Shown: piece after piece, positions 46,109 to 55,177 of the stretch
Position numbering within the stretch: the first letter of the stretch is position 1
How the letters are laid out: each line of letters begins with the position of its first letter
Assembly: GCA_964246745.1 (NCBI GenBank)
Contig: CAXTRK010000013.1
Span: 1 to 64,000, forward strand
From: Lichenicoccus sp964246745
Lineage (GTDB): Bacteria > Pseudomonadota > Alphaproteobacteria > Acetobacterales > Acetobacteraceae
Direction: 5' to 3'
DNA: 64,000 nt
The notes under the pieces: model-generated
Databases searched by the model: none
What the model was told of the DNA's origin: nothing
What the model saw: the letters and a program-made list of their open reading frames with translations, nothing else
Position numbers and translations under genes: made by a program

Positions 46109-47871
46109 TGTGCGGCATCGCCGGCTTCGCCTTTGCGCCGCACGCCCGCCCTGACGCCGGGCTGCTGCCGGCGCTGCTCGCGGCCCTCGCGCATCGCGGC
46201 CCGGACGGCGTCGGGCATATGATGGTGGGCCGCATGGCGCTGGCGCATACGCGGCTTGCGATCATCGATCTCGCCGGCGGCGACCAGCCGCTGTTCGCGG
46301 GCGCCGCCGCCCTGATCGCCAACGGCGAAATCTACAACGACCTGGCCCTGCGCGCCGCCCTGCCGCAGGTACGTTTCGCCACCGGCAGCGACTGCGAGCC
46401 GCCGCTGCATCTCTGGCTGCGCGACGGCGCGGACTATGCCCGGCACCTGCGTGGCATGTATGCCGTCGCCATTCACGAGCGCGGCACCCACAATCTGACA
46501 TTGTCGCGCGACCGTTTCGGCATCAAGCCGCTGTACACCGCCGAGCTTGAGCACGGCCTTGCCTTCGCCTCCGAACCGCAGGCGCTGCTGGCAGCCGGGC
46601 TGGTGCGCCGCGCGGTCCGCGGCCAGGCACGCGCTGAGCTGCTGCAGCTCCAGTTCACCACCGGGCGCGAGACGATCTTCCCCGGCATCTGCCGTGTGCT
46701 GCCCGGCGAGACCGTGCGCATCGCTGGCGGCCGCGTGCTTGATCGTCAATGCGTCGCCGCCTTGCCGGAGGGTCCGATCGAGCGGATCGGCGAGACGGCG
46801 GCACTCGAACGCCTTGATGCGGCACTTGAGGAGAGCGTGGCGCTGCATTGCCGCAGCGACGTGCCGTATGGGCTGTTTCTCTCGGGCGGCATCGACAGCG
46901 CCAGCGTGCTGCACATGATGCGTCGTGTCGCGGCAGGCCCGATCAACGCCTTCACCGCCGCCTTCGACGGAAACGGCGCGGCCGACGAGAGCCAGCAGGC
47001 AAGCACGCTGGCGGCGTCCGTCGGAGCACGCCATGAGGTGCTGCGTATCGACGCGCCGATGGTCTGGCGCCATCTCCCGGAGATCGTCGCCTGTCTTGAT
47101 GATCCGGTGGCGGATTACGCGGTGATCCCGACATGGCTGCTCGCCCGCCGGGCCGGCCGCGACGTGAAGGTGATCCTGAGCGGCGAGGGCGGCGACGAGC
47201 TGTTCGCCGGCTATGGCCGCTACCGTCATGCCATGCGGCCCTGGTGGCGCGGGGGACGCGCGATGCGCAGCCGGGGCACGTTCGACGGGCTTGGCGTGCT
47301 GCGCGCCGCGCCGCGCGACTGGAGGCGGGGCATCGCCGCCACCGAATTGACCATACAGATGAACACGGCGTCGCCGTCGCGTCTGCTGGCGGCGCAGCAC
47401 GCCGACATCTGCGAGTGGCTGCCGAACGACCTGCTGATCAAGCTGGACCGCTGCCTGATGGCGCACGGGGTCGAAGGACGCACGCCGCTGCTTGATCCGG
47501 CAGTGGCCGCGGCGTCGTTCTTGCTGCCCGACGCGCTCAAGGTGCGCGGCCGCATGGGAAAATGGCTGCTGCGGCGCTGGCTGGAGACGCGCATGCCCGA
47601 GGTGCGGCCATTCGCGCCGAAGCAGGGCTTCACGGTGCCGATTGGCGCCTGGATCGCCGCCGAAGGCTCCCGCTTGGCGCCGCTGGTGGCGCGACAGGAG
47701 GCGATCGCCGAGATCGCGCCGGCGGAGGCGGTGGCCCGGTTGTTCCGCAATGCCGCGGGCCGGCGGGAGCAGCACGCCGCCTGGACCTTGCTGTTCTATG
47801 CGCTCTGGCATCGCATCCATGTGCGGGGACTATCGCCGCAGGGAGACGTATTTGAAACCTTGGCCGCGTAG
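46108..47871 (+). CDS. asnB: asparagine synthetase B (glutamine-hydrolysing)
   Basis: A 587-aa two-domain enzyme. The class II glutaminase begins at Cys2 (MCGIAGF) and holds the conserved HRGPDGVGHM and NGEIYN. The synthetase domain has the ATP pyrophosphatase loop LFLSGGIDSASVL, LSGEGGDELFAGYGRY and KLDRCLMAHGVEGRTPLLD. It makes asparagine from aspartate. Because it is translationally coupled to two glycosyltransferases, it may instead amidate a sugar or a surface glycan, as AsnB-like proteins do in some polysaccharide clusters. The sequence alone cannot decide. ATG 46108 has GGAG 8 bases upstream. Confidence 0.9.
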   Translation: MCGIAGFAFAPHARPDAGLLPALLAALAHRGPDGVGHMMVGRMALAHTRLAIIDLAGGDQPLFAGAAALIANGEIYNDLALRAALPQVRFATGSDCEPPLHLWLRDGADYARHLRGMYAVAIHERGTHNLTLSRDRFGIKPLYTAELEHGLAFASEPQALLAAGLVRRAVRGQARAELLQLQFTTGRETIFPGICRVLPGETVRIAGGRVLDRQCVAALPEGPIERIGETAALERLDAALEESVALHCRSDVPYGLFLSGGIDSASVLHMMRRVAAGPINAFTAAFDGNGAADESQQASTLAASVGARHEVLRIDAPMVWRHLPEIVACLDDPVADYAVIPTWLLARRAGRDVKVILSGEGGDELFAGYGRYRHAMRPWWRGGRAMRSRGTFDGLGVLRAAPRDWRRGIAATELTIQMNTASPSRLLAAQHADICEWLPNDLLIKLDRCLMAHGVEGRTPLLDPAVAAASFLLPDALKVRGRMGKWLLRRWLETRMPEVRPFAPKQGFTVPIGAWIAAEGSRLAPLVARQEAIAEIAPAEAVARLFRNAAGRREQHAAWTLLFYALWHRIHVRGLSPQGDVFETLAA

Positions 47872-47879
47872 GAACGCCG

Positions 47880-49196
47880 ATGCATTACGACCTGATCATG
47901 ACTGGCGGGACCTGCATGCTGCCATGGGGAGAGCAGGCGGCGTCGATCGGTGTGCAGAATGGCCGCATCGCCAGCCTGGAGATCGCGGCCGGCGACGAGG
48001 CGGATGAGGTGATCGACGCTCGGGGCCTGCATGTGCTGCCGGGTTTGATCGACCCGCACGTGCATCTGCGCGATCCCGGGGATGCCGCCGTCGAGAGCAT
48101 TCCCACTGGCACCAGGGCGGCGCTGCTCGGCGGCATTGCCACCGTGTTCGACATGCCGAACACCACGCCCCCGATCACCGATGCGCACAGCATCGCCTGG
48201 AAACAGGATTACGCGTCGCGGCGGAGCTGGACCGATTTCGCGCTCTATGTCGGCGCCACCCGCGCCAACACGGACTCTCTTGGCGACTACGAACGACTGG
48301 CCGGCGTGTGCGCGGTCAAGCTGTTCGCCGGTTCCTCGACCGGCGATCTGATGATCGAGGACGATGCCGGCATTGAACGCGTGATGCGGCATGGCAGGCG
48401 GCGCATCGCCTTTCACAGCGAGGACGAATACCGGCTGCAAGCGCGCCGCGCCTTGTTCGAGCGCGGTTCGGCGCACGATAATCACCGCTTCTGGCGCGAC
48501 GAGGAATGCGCCTTTCTCGGCACCCGACGGATCATGGCGTTGGCGCGGGCCACCGGCAGGCCCGCGCATATCCTGCACGTCTCGACCGCGGAGGAACTGG
48601 ATTACCTGGCGGGCTTCCGCGACATCGCCACCCTCGAAGTGCTGGTCAATCACCTGACCCAGATCGCGCCCGAGTGCTATGAGCGGCTCGGCGGCCTTGC
48701 GGTGATGAACCCGCCGATACGCGACCGCAGGCACTACGAGGCGAGCTGGCAGGCGGTGCGCGACGGCCGCGTCGACACCATCGGCTCGGATCACGCGCCG
48801 CACTCCTTGGCAGCCAAGTCGCGGCCCTGGCCCGACTGCCCGGCCGGATTGCCTGGCGTGCAGACGCTGCTGCCGATCATGCTCGACCACGTCAATGCCG
48901 GCCGGCTGTCGCTCGGCCGCCTGGTTGACCTGATGGCAGCCGGTCCGGCGCGCGTCTATGGGCTGCTCGGCAAGGGCAGGATCGCGGTCGGCTACGATGC
49001 CGACTTCACGCTGGTCGACATGCAGGCGACACGCCGCATCACCGACGACTGGATCACGACTCCGGCCGGCTGGACCCCGTTCGACGGGATGCGGGTAACC
49101 GGCTGGCCGGTCGCGGTAGTGCTGCGCGGAGCCCCGGTGATGCGAGATGAGACGGTGCTAGATCCGCCACGCGGCAGCCTAGCCCGCTTTCACTGA
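47880..49196 (+). CDS. pyrC: dihydroorotase
   Basis: A 438-aa amidohydrolase of the class I (long) type in pyrimidine synthesis. The metal site HVHLRDPG, the carboxylated lysine in CAVKLFAGSSTGD, the ligands in RIAFHSEDEYRL and HILHVSTAEEL, and the catalytic Asp in TIGSDHAPHSLAAK are all present. The length fits the family. AGGA lies 7 bases before ATG 47880, and the gap from asnB is 8 bases, so transcription with asnB is likely although the pathways differ. A double hairpin follows the stop. Confidence 0.93.
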   Translation: MHYDLIMTGGTCMLPWGEQAASIGVQNGRIASLEIAAGDEADEVIDARGLHVLPGLIDPHVHLRDPGDAAVESIPTGTRAALLGGIATVFDMPNTTPPITDAHSIAWKQDYASRRSWTDFALYVGATRANTDSLGDYERLAGVCAVKLFAGSSTGDLMIEDDAGIERVMRHGRRRIAFHSEDEYRLQARRALFERGSAHDNHRFWRDEECAFLGTRRIMALARATGRPAHILHVSTAEELDYLAGFRDIATLEVLVNHLTQIAPECYERLGGLAVMNPPIRDRRHYEASWQAVRDGRVDTIGSDHAPHSLAAKSRPWPDCPAGLPGVQTLLPIMLDHVNAGRLSLGRLVDLMAAGPARVYGLLGKGRIAVGYDADFTLVDMQATRRITDDWITTPAGWTPFDGMRVTGWPVAVVLRGAPVMRDETVLDPPRGSLARFH

Positions 49197-49204
49197 ATCG
49201 GGAT

Positions 49205-49247
49205 CCAAGGGCCTGCGGCCCTTGGCAGGTCGAGGACAGCGTCCTCG
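49205..49247. terminator. double hairpin between convergent genes
   Basis: CCAAGGGCC (49205-49213) pairs perfectly with GGCCCTTGG (49217-49225) around loop TGC. CGAGGAC (49231-49237) pairs with GTCCTCG (49241-49247) around AGC. Two strong stem-loops lie in tandem between the convergent pyrC and M3 peptidase genes. No T-run follows on either strand, so a bidirectional factor-assisted terminator or a dispersed REP-like element are both possible. Confidence 0.75.
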
Positions 49248-49251
49248 CCTT

Positions 49252-51279
49252 CTATGTGGCGATCAGGTCGCGCCCCTTGAGCAACGCCAAGGTGCGTGGC
49301 GCGCGGCCGCGAAAGGCGATATAGAGCTGCATCGGATCGCGTGTATCGCCCGCCGCAAGGATGTCGCGCAGGCGCGTGGCGGTCGCTGGGTCGAACGGAT
49401 CGCCGGCTTCCTTGAACGCGTCGAAACCGTCGGCGTCCAGCACTTCGGACCAGAGATAGGAGTAGTAGCCGGCCGCGTAGCCGCCGCCTGCGAACAGATG
49501 CTGGAAATGCACCGGCCGATGGCGGATGCCGATCTCCGGCGGCATGCCGATCCCTGTCAGGAATTCGGTTTCGAATGCCTCGATATCAATGGATTGCGGC
49601 TGCGGATGCGCGTGCAGCGCCAGGTCGATCAGGGCGGAGGCGGTGTATTCGACCGTGGCGAAGCCCTGGTTGAAGCCGCGGGCGGCGAGCAGACGGGTGA
49701 TCAGCGCGTCCGAGATCGGCTCGCCGGTTTGGTGATGGAGCGCATAGCCGTGCAGCGTCTCGGGCAGCTCGAACCAGTGTTCATAGACCTGGGAGGGAAA
49801 CTCGACGAAATCCTGCCTGACCGAGGTGCCCGATTGCGAGGGATAGCGCACCTGGCTCAGCAATCCGTGCAGCGCGTGGCCGAACTCGTGGAACAGCGTG
49901 CGTGCGTCGTCAAAGCTGAGCAGGGTCGGCTCCGAACGGGCGAAATTGTTGTTGTTGACAATGATCGGCGAGACCGGCGCGTCGAGATTTTCCTGGTCGC
50001 GATAGCTGCTCATCCAGGCGCCGGAGCGCTTGCCGGCGCGCGCATAGTGGTCGGCGAGGAACACTCCGACATGGCCGTGCGCGTCCTGAACCTCGAAGGC
50101 GCGCACGCCGGGGTCATAGACAGGCGCCTCGGGACGCGGGACGAAGCGCACGCTGAACAGCCTCGTTGCGGTATCGAAAGCGGCTTGCTGGATGTTTTCG
50201 AGTTGGAAGAAGGGCTTGATCTCCGCCTCGTCGAGGGCGTAGTCGGCCAGTCGGACGCGTTCGGCGTAGTAGCGCCAATCCCAGGCGGCGAGCGTGTCGT
50301 TGAAGCCTTCCGCTCGCGCCGCGGCCAGCAGACGGTCCCGCTCGGCCGCCGCCTTGCGCTTGGCGGGTTCCCAGACCTCGTCGAGCAGCCCCGCGGCGGC
50401 TTGGGGGGTTGCGGCCATGGTGTCGGCCAGGCGGAATTGTGCGAAGTCCTCGTAGCCGAGCAGCCGGGCACGCTCGGCACGAAGCGCCAGGATTTCGGGG
50501 ATCAACGGGCGGTTGTCGTGCGCTCCGGGATGGCTGCCGCGCCGGGTCCAGGCTTCGTAGGCGATCTGGCGCAAATCGCGCCGGCTGGAGAAGGTGAGAA
50601 AGGGCTCGATCAACGAGCGCGACAGGGTAATGGCGTAGCCGCTGATCCCGCGTTGGGTTGCCGCCTGTTTTGCTCCGGCGCGGAGGAAGTCCGGCAGCCC
50701 GTCGAGGTCGCCTTCCGCAAGCGTCAGGTGCCATGCGTTTTCGTCATGCACCACATTCTGGCCGAACTGCGTGTGCAACACGGCGAGGCGCTCGGAGATG
50801 TCGGTCATCCGCGCCTTTTCCGCGGGTCCGAGGGCGCTGCCGCTGCGGATGAAATTGAGGTGGATGCGGTCGAGCAGACGCGCCTGGTCTTCCGACAGAG
50901 CGAGGGTTTCACGCTGCTCATGCAAAGCGGCCACGCGTCCGAAGAGCGCGGGATCAAGCGCGATGCGCATGCCGTGTTGCGCAAGCTTGGGCGACATCTC
51001 GCGATCGACGGCTTCGAGCGCGTCGCCGCCGAGGCTGACCACCAGGTTGGAGAAGACGGCGCGAATGCGGGCCAGGGTGCGGCCGCTGCGCTGCATGGCC
51101 TCGATGGTGTTGGCGAAGTCGGGCGTCGCCGGGTCCGCGCCGATGGCGGCGATCTCGCCCAGATTCTCGCGCATGGCAAGCTCGAAGGCGGGAGCGAAAT
51201 GCTCCGGCCGAATCCGGTCGAAGGGCGGCATTCCGAACGGCGTGGTCCAGGAAGCAAGCAGGGGATTGCTGTCGGTCAT
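49252..51279 (-). CDS. prlC: M3 family oligopeptidase (oligopeptidase A-like)
   Basis: A 675-aa zinc peptidase of the thimet/oligopeptidase A family that degrades short peptides, including signal-peptide fragments, in the cytoplasm. The zinc motif HEFGHALHGLLS lies near residue 460, with the third ligand Glu about 25 residues on (DFVEFPSQVYEHW). SYRDQENLDAPVSPIIVNN and FAGGGYAAGYYSYLWSEVLD are family blocks. ATG 51279 (MTDSNPLLASW) is the start; the in-frame TTG at 51324 is less likely. The creatininase-family gene lies upstream on the same strand. Confidence 0.93.
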   Translation of the reverse strand: MTDSNPLLASWTTPFGMPPFDRIRPEHFAPAFELAMRENLGEIAAIGADPATPDFANTIEAMQRSGRTLARIRAVFSNLVVSLGGDALEAVDREMSPKLAQHGMRIALDPALFGRVAALHEQRETLALSEDQARLLDRIHLNFIRSGSALGPAEKARMTDISERLAVLHTQFGQNVVHDENAWHLTLAEGDLDGLPDFLRAGAKQAATQRGISGYAITLSRSLIEPFLTFSSRRDLRQIAYEAWTRRGSHPGAHDNRPLIPEILALRAERARLLGYEDFAQFRLADTMAATPQAAAGLLDEVWEPAKRKAAAERDRLLAAARAEGFNDTLAAWDWRYYAERVRLADYALDEAEIKPFFQLENIQQAAFDTATRLFSVRFVPRPEAPVYDPGVRAFEVQDAHGHVGVFLADHYARAGKRSGAWMSSYRDQENLDAPVSPIIVNNNNFARSEPTLLSFDDARTLFHEFGHALHGLLSQVRYPSQSGTSVRQDFVEFPSQVYEHWFELPETLHGYALHHQTGEPISDALITRLLAARGFNQGFATVEYTASALIDLALHAHPQPQSIDIEAFETEFLTGIGMPPEIGIRHRPVHFQHLFAGGGYAAGYYSYLWSEVLDADGFDAFKEAGDPFDPATATRLRDILAAGDTRDPMQLYIAFRGRAPRTLALLKGRDLIAT

Positions 51280-51311
51280 CGGTGCAGTCGGCGCAGAAGC
51301 GTGGGCCACGG

Positions 51312-52118
51312 TCAAGCGCCCCAATGCTGGGACAGCAGGTGCTTGATCAGGGCAGCGCCATGGGTCACCAGCCGCTCGGTGAGCCAGGCTCCGGTCTCGG
51401 CCGAACAGAGGGTTGCGTCGCCACAGACGCCGCCGGGTATGAACTCGAGCGGCAGGTCGACTTCGATGCCATCGAACGTGCCCAGCCCGAACTGGTCGGC
51501 TTCGATGCCGAAGACCGAGCGGGTGGCGGCCTGGTGGCCAGGGATTACGTCACGGCGCACCAGATCGGCGAACAGATGCATGGCGACGCTGCACAGCGGG
51601 TCGGCGCCGTGGCCGATCGAGCGCGCCGCCGCTTCGCCGAGCCGTTCCGGCAGCAGTGCCGCGGCGATACGCCAGATCGGCACGCTCGGCACGAGCAGGT
51701 CGCGGGACAACAGGATTTCCTGTGTTACATCATGGATCGCCTGAGCGTTGCCGCCATGTCCGTTGACGACGACCAAGCGGCGGCAGCCATGTCGCAGCAG
51801 GCAGCCGGTGATGTCGCGCAGCACCGCGCGCACCGTTTCCTGGCCGAGGGCGATCGCGCCTGGGACCGCGCCGAAATGATCGCGTCCGCCGAACGGCAGC
51901 ACGGGGGTTGTCACCGTGTCGTAGCCTTGAGCGCAGGCGCGTTCGGCGATCAGCACGGCAATGCGCTCGGCGCAGAGATGGTCGCCCATCGGCGCATGCG
52001 GTCCCTGGTCCTCCTGGCTGCCAAGCGGCAGCAGCACGACACATCCGGCTTTGAGGCGGGCGGCGGCCTGGGCGCTGGTGAGTTCGGCGAGGCGGAGTGG
52101 GCTGGTCTCGGTCGGCAT
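51312..52118 (-). CDS. creatininase family amidohydrolase
   Basis: A 268-aa protein of the creatininase/MftE/FAPy-deformylase superfamily. Metal-ligand motifs are visible as LPLGSQEDQGPHAPMGDH (Glu, His, Asp) and VVVNGHGGNAQAIHDV, with GHGADPLCSVAMHLF later. The natural substrate is unknown; members hydrolyse cyclic amides or process redox cofactors or formamidopyrimidines. It lies 32 bases upstream of the oligopeptidase gene on the same strand. ATG 52118 gives the usual length. Confidence 0.85.
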   Translation of the reverse strand: MPTETSPLRLAELTSAQAAARLKAGCVVLLPLGSQEDQGPHAPMGDHLCAERIAVLIAERACAQGYDTVTTPVLPFGGRDHFGAVPGAIALGQETVRAVLRDITGCLLRHGCRRLVVVNGHGGNAQAIHDVTQEILLSRDLLVPSVPIWRIAAALLPERLGEAAARSIGHGADPLCSVAMHLFADLVRRDVIPGHQAATRSVFGIEADQFGLGTFDGIEVDLPLEFIPGGVCGDATLCSAETGAWLTERLVTHGAALIKHLLSQHWGA

Positions 52119-52193
52119 GGATGCTCCGGCTTTGCTTGACGCAAGCGTGCCGCTCGGTTCGGATGCGTCGCCTTGTCGAGGATAGACTCCGTC

Positions 52194-52580
52194 GTGATCA
52201 AATTCGCCAATCTTGCTTCAGTGGTTTGTCTTGTTGGGGGCGCGTTCGTGCCACTGCCCGGCGCGTTTGCCGCTTCCGCCTGGAGTCCGAGCGGTTGCGG
52301 CCACGAGCCTTTCCCGCCGGCGATCGAGGGAGGCACGGTGCAGCGCTACAATTCCAGCATCGATCGGGCCGGCGCCTATGAGAAGGCCGCCCGCGCCTAT
52401 AGTTCCTGCGTCACGCGTGAGGCGCTGGCCCAGCAGAATGCGATCAGCAGCGCGGCGCGCGCGCGCATGGATGCGATCAACGCGGTCGCGGTATCCGTGC
52501 AGAAGCGCATTTCGGGCAATTTCGGCGCGCTGTCCGCGCAGCTCAAATCGGCTGGCCGCACCCTCGCGGCCAAACAATGA
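52194..52580 (+). CDS. small secreted hypothetical protein
   Basis: A 128-aa protein with a signal peptide (hydrophobic about residues 5-24, likely cleavage after AFAAS) and a mature helical part with two cysteines (CGHEPFPP, SSCVTREA). The segment YEKAARAYSSCVTREALAQQ could be a small helical hairpin. GTG 52194 has GAGGA 11-12 bases upstream and gives a clean signal peptide; a TTG at 52173 is in frame. I recognise no family. It converges on the lipoprotein gene with 6 bases between stops. Confidence 0.7.
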   Translation: MIKFANLASVVCLVGGAFVPLPGAFAASAWSPSGCGHEPFPPAIEGGTVQRYNSSIDRAGAYEKAARAYSSCVTREALAQQNAISSAARARMDAINAVAVSVQKRISGNFGALSAQLKSAGRTLAAKQ

Positions 52581-52586
52581 GGCGGC

Positions 52587-52955
52587 TCATTGCAGCGCCG
52601 CCGGCCAGCGTGCGAGACGCAGCCGGTTCTGCTCAGGCGTGAGCTGCTGCGGACCCTGGGCTACCGACGGCCCTAAATTCATGACCTGCTCCGGATTTGT
52701 CCAGCAATCGACGGTGCCAAGGCTGCGGGTGCAGTAGGGCTGCGGCGGCACCGGCGGTTCAACCGGGCGGCAGTAGCTCTCGTTGCGGTCCAGCCGCACC
52801 ATCGAGCAGTCGCGGCCGGTGATGCCGGAATAGACCAGATCAGGCAGCGTGCGGTGAAACACCGGCACGCAGCCGCATAACGGCAGGGCGCAGATCAGCA
52901 CAGGGAACGCTGCCTTCAGGACCGGTCGCTTGGTGGCGCGCGCTGAGTTGTTCAT
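52587..52955 (-). CDS. small lipoprotein, 122 aa
   Basis: A signal peptide (about residues 12-26) ends in the lipobox LPLCGC, so the Cys would be lipidated. The mature part is rich in proline and cysteine (CRPVEPPVPPQPYC, LGTVDCW), suggesting disulfides in the periplasm. It ends in a Gln/Arg/Leu-rich tail (LTPEQNRLRLARWPAAL). I do not recognise a characterised family. It is convergent with the secreted 128-aa gene and divergent from the YfgM-like gene, with a 147-base gap holding both promoters. Confidence 0.75.
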   Translation of the reverse strand: MNNSARATKRPVLKAAFPVLICALPLCGCVPVFHRTLPDLVYSGITGRDCSMVRLDRNESYCRPVEPPVPPQPYCTRSLGTVDCWTNPEQVMNLGPSVAQGPQQLTPEQNRLRLARWPAALQ

Positions 52956-53102
52956 GGTGTGTCCGAGCTGATCACGGCTTGGTAAACAAAGTGTTGATCG
53001 CCGGTTTGCCGGGGAGAGGCGGCGTCGCTATGGTCCGGCCCGCTTCACCGCCGGCTGCGGCCAGCGGCATGTGACGGAAAGCTTTGGGAGCTGAGGGCGG
53101 AC

Positions 53103-53819
53103 GTGGCCGACGACATCTTCAAGGAGATCGACGAGGACCTGCGCGCGGAACGGACGCGTGCGATGGCGCGCCGCTTCGGCGCACTCGCCGTGGTCGTGGT
53201 CCTGCTGGCGCTTGTCGGTGTCGGCGTCTGGCAATTCGAAGCCTCCCGCGCACGGCAGCGCGCCATGGCGACGGCGGCAACCTATTTCGCCGCGACCGAT
53301 CTCGCCGACAGCGGCCAGCCAGGCCTCGGACCGAACGCTTCCGGCGGCAAGGCGGCCATGATGTTTGAGCAGGTGGTACGTCGCGGTCCGGAGGGCTTCC
53401 GCACGCTTGCGCGCCTCCGCCTGGCGCAACTCGCCTGGCAGGCCGGCCACCACACGCAGGCGCTCGGCTTTTGGGAGGCGATCCATGACGATGCCTCGGC
53501 TGATGCGACACTGCGCGGGCTGGCAAGTCTGCTCTGGGTGCAGCATCAGATCGGCGCCGGCGATCCGGCTTTGTTGGCATCGCGTCTCGGCGAGCTGAGC
53601 CGGCCTGGCGCCCCCTGGCGGCCGATGGCGCAGGAACTCGACGCGGAGCTTGACCTGCGCACCGGTCACACCACGGAAGCGAAACGCAAGCTTGCCGGGC
53701 TGAGCGAGGACGGGCAGGCGCCCGAGGCGCTGCGTGAACGGGCGCGCGGGCTCAACCAGATCATCGAGGCGCCCAGGCAAACCTCTGCCGCGGGCGGAGC
53801 GGCAAAGCACGGCGGATGA
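53103..53819 (+). CDS. YfgM-like tetratricopeptide membrane protein
   Basis: A 238-aa bitopic protein. A short cytoplasmic N-terminus (IFKEIDEDLRAERTRAM) precedes one transmembrane helix (residues 22-42, FGALAVVVVLLALVGVGVW). TPR-like helices follow in the periplasm (RTLARLRLAQLAWQAG, ATLRGLASLLWVQHQ). The order YfgM-like, bamB, der is conserved in proteobacteria; E. coli YfgM is a periplasmic chaperone-network partner of SecYEG. The start is GTG 53103. Its stop overlaps the bamB ATG as ATGA. Confidence 0.85.
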   Translation: MADDIFKEIDEDLRAERTRAMARRFGALAVVVVLLALVGVGVWQFEASRARQRAMATAATYFAATDLADSGQPGLGPNASGGKAAMMFEQVVRRGPEGFRTLARLRLAQLAWQAGHHTQALGFWEAIHDDASADATLRGLASLLWVQHQIGAGDPALLASRLGELSRPGAPWRPMAQELDAELDLRTGHTTEAKRKLAGLSEDGQAPEALRERARGLNQIIEAPRQTSAAGGAAKHGG

Positions 53820-55177
53820 CAAAAAACTTGCGAAAACACGAGGATACGCTGAGCTTTTCCCGGCGCGCGGCGCTTCGCGGGCTCGGCGCGGCGTGCGCGC
53901 TAGGGTCGCTCTCGGGCTGTGGCCTGTTCGACGAGGAGAAGAAGCCGATCATCGTCGGCAAGCGCGAGGATGTGCTCAGCACTGGCGCCGGTCTTACCGT
54001 CGATCCGGACGACACGACGCCGATCGAGCTGCCGTCGCCGATTGCGGTCCCAGAGTGGCCGCAGCCCGGCCGCGTGCCGAGCCATATTGCCGTGAACGCC
54101 ATGCAGTCCGGCATGAAACCGCGCTGGGCGGCGGAGATCGGCGCGGGCCAGGGCGTTGGCGTGCTCTCGGCGCAGCCGATGGTGTCAGCGGGGCAGGTCT
54201 TCAGCATGGACGGCGTTGGCGTGATCAGCGCCTTCTCGCTTGAGACCGGCGAGCGGATCTGGCGCACGCCGACCAAGCCCAAGAAGATGCGCTCGTCCAA
54301 CCTTGGCGGCGGTCTTTCGGTGGCGGACGGCACCGTGTTCGTGGTCGACGGCGTTGCGGAATCCCTCGCGCTCGATGCCCATGACGGCGCGATCAAGTGG
54401 CGTGTCGATGTCGGCAGCCCCGGCCGCTCGGCGCCGGCGGTCGTAGACGGTCGCATGGTGTTCGGCACCATCGACGAGCGGCTGGTGGCGCTCGATAGCG
54501 CCAGTGGCCGTCAGCTCTGGAGCTTCGCCGCGGCACCTGCCGACACGGTGGTGTTCGGCCAGCCGGCGCCCGCGGTCGCCGACAACGTCGTGCTCGCTGG
54601 TTTTGGCTCGGGCGAGCTTGCCGCCCTGCGCTCGGAGACTGGCGAGTCGGTGTGGACCGACACGCTGGGAGCGTCCGGCGGACGCAACGCGATCCTGGAT
54701 TTCTCCTCGATCCACGGCATGCCGGTGGTCGCGGACGGCACCGCCTATGCGATCAGCGTGGGACAGGTGTTGACGGCGATCGACATGCGTTCCGGCCGCC
54801 GGCTATGGGAGCGCGCGGTCAGCGGCAAGGATGATCTCGTGCTGGTCGGCACCTGGCTGTTCGTGCTGTCGACGGATCAGCAACTTGCCTGTCTCGACAA
54901 GACCGATGGTCATGTGCGCTGGGTGACCGTGCTGCCGCGCTTCAAGAAGCCGGACACGCAGAAGGGCGCCATCGTCTGGACGGGGCCGGTGCTTGCGGAC
55001 GGCAGGCTGATCTGCGTCAGCGACGATCCCAAGCAGGCGATCGTCGAGGTCGATGCGGTCACCGGCAGGATCGGGCCGACACGTAAGCTGAAAAGCGCGT
55101 CGCACGTGACGCCAGTGGTGGCCGAGGGCCTGCTGCTGCTGGTGACGGATGACGGAAAGCTCACGGCATATGGGTGA
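53816..55177 (+). CDS. bamB: BamB-like outer-membrane assembly lipoprotein
   Basis: A 453-aa PQQ-like eight-bladed beta-propeller. A signal with RRAALRG ends in the lipobox LSGCG near residue 35, so it is a lipoprotein. Blades repeat the pattern GxVxAxxxxTGxxxW, for example VISAFSLETGERIWR, ALDAHDGAIKWRV and ALDSASGRQLWSFAA. BamB links BamA to other Bam subunits during outer-membrane protein insertion. The genomic place between a YfgM-like gene and der supports the assignment. der begins within the last 8 bases. Confidence 0.92.
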   Translation: MTKNLRKHEDTLSFSRRAALRGLGAACALGSLSGCGLFDEEKKPIIVGKREDVLSTGAGLTVDPDDTTPIELPSPIAVPEWPQPGRVPSHIAVNAMQSGMKPRWAAEIGAGQGVGVLSAQPMVSAGQVFSMDGVGVISAFSLETGERIWRTPTKPKKMRSSNLGGGLSVADGTVFVVDGVAESLALDAHDGAIKWRVDVGSPGRSAPAVVDGRMVFGTIDERLVALDSASGRQLWSFAAAPADTVVFGQPAPAVADNVVLAGFGSGELAALRSETGESVWTDTLGASGGRNAILDFSSIHGMPVVADGTAYAISVGQVLTAIDMRSGRRLWERAVSGKDDLVLVGTWLFVLSTDQQLACLDKTDGHVRWVTVLPRFKKPDTQKGAIVWTGPVLADGRLICVSDDPKQAIVEVDAVTGRIGPTRKLKSASHVTPVVAEGLLLLVTDDGKLTAYG

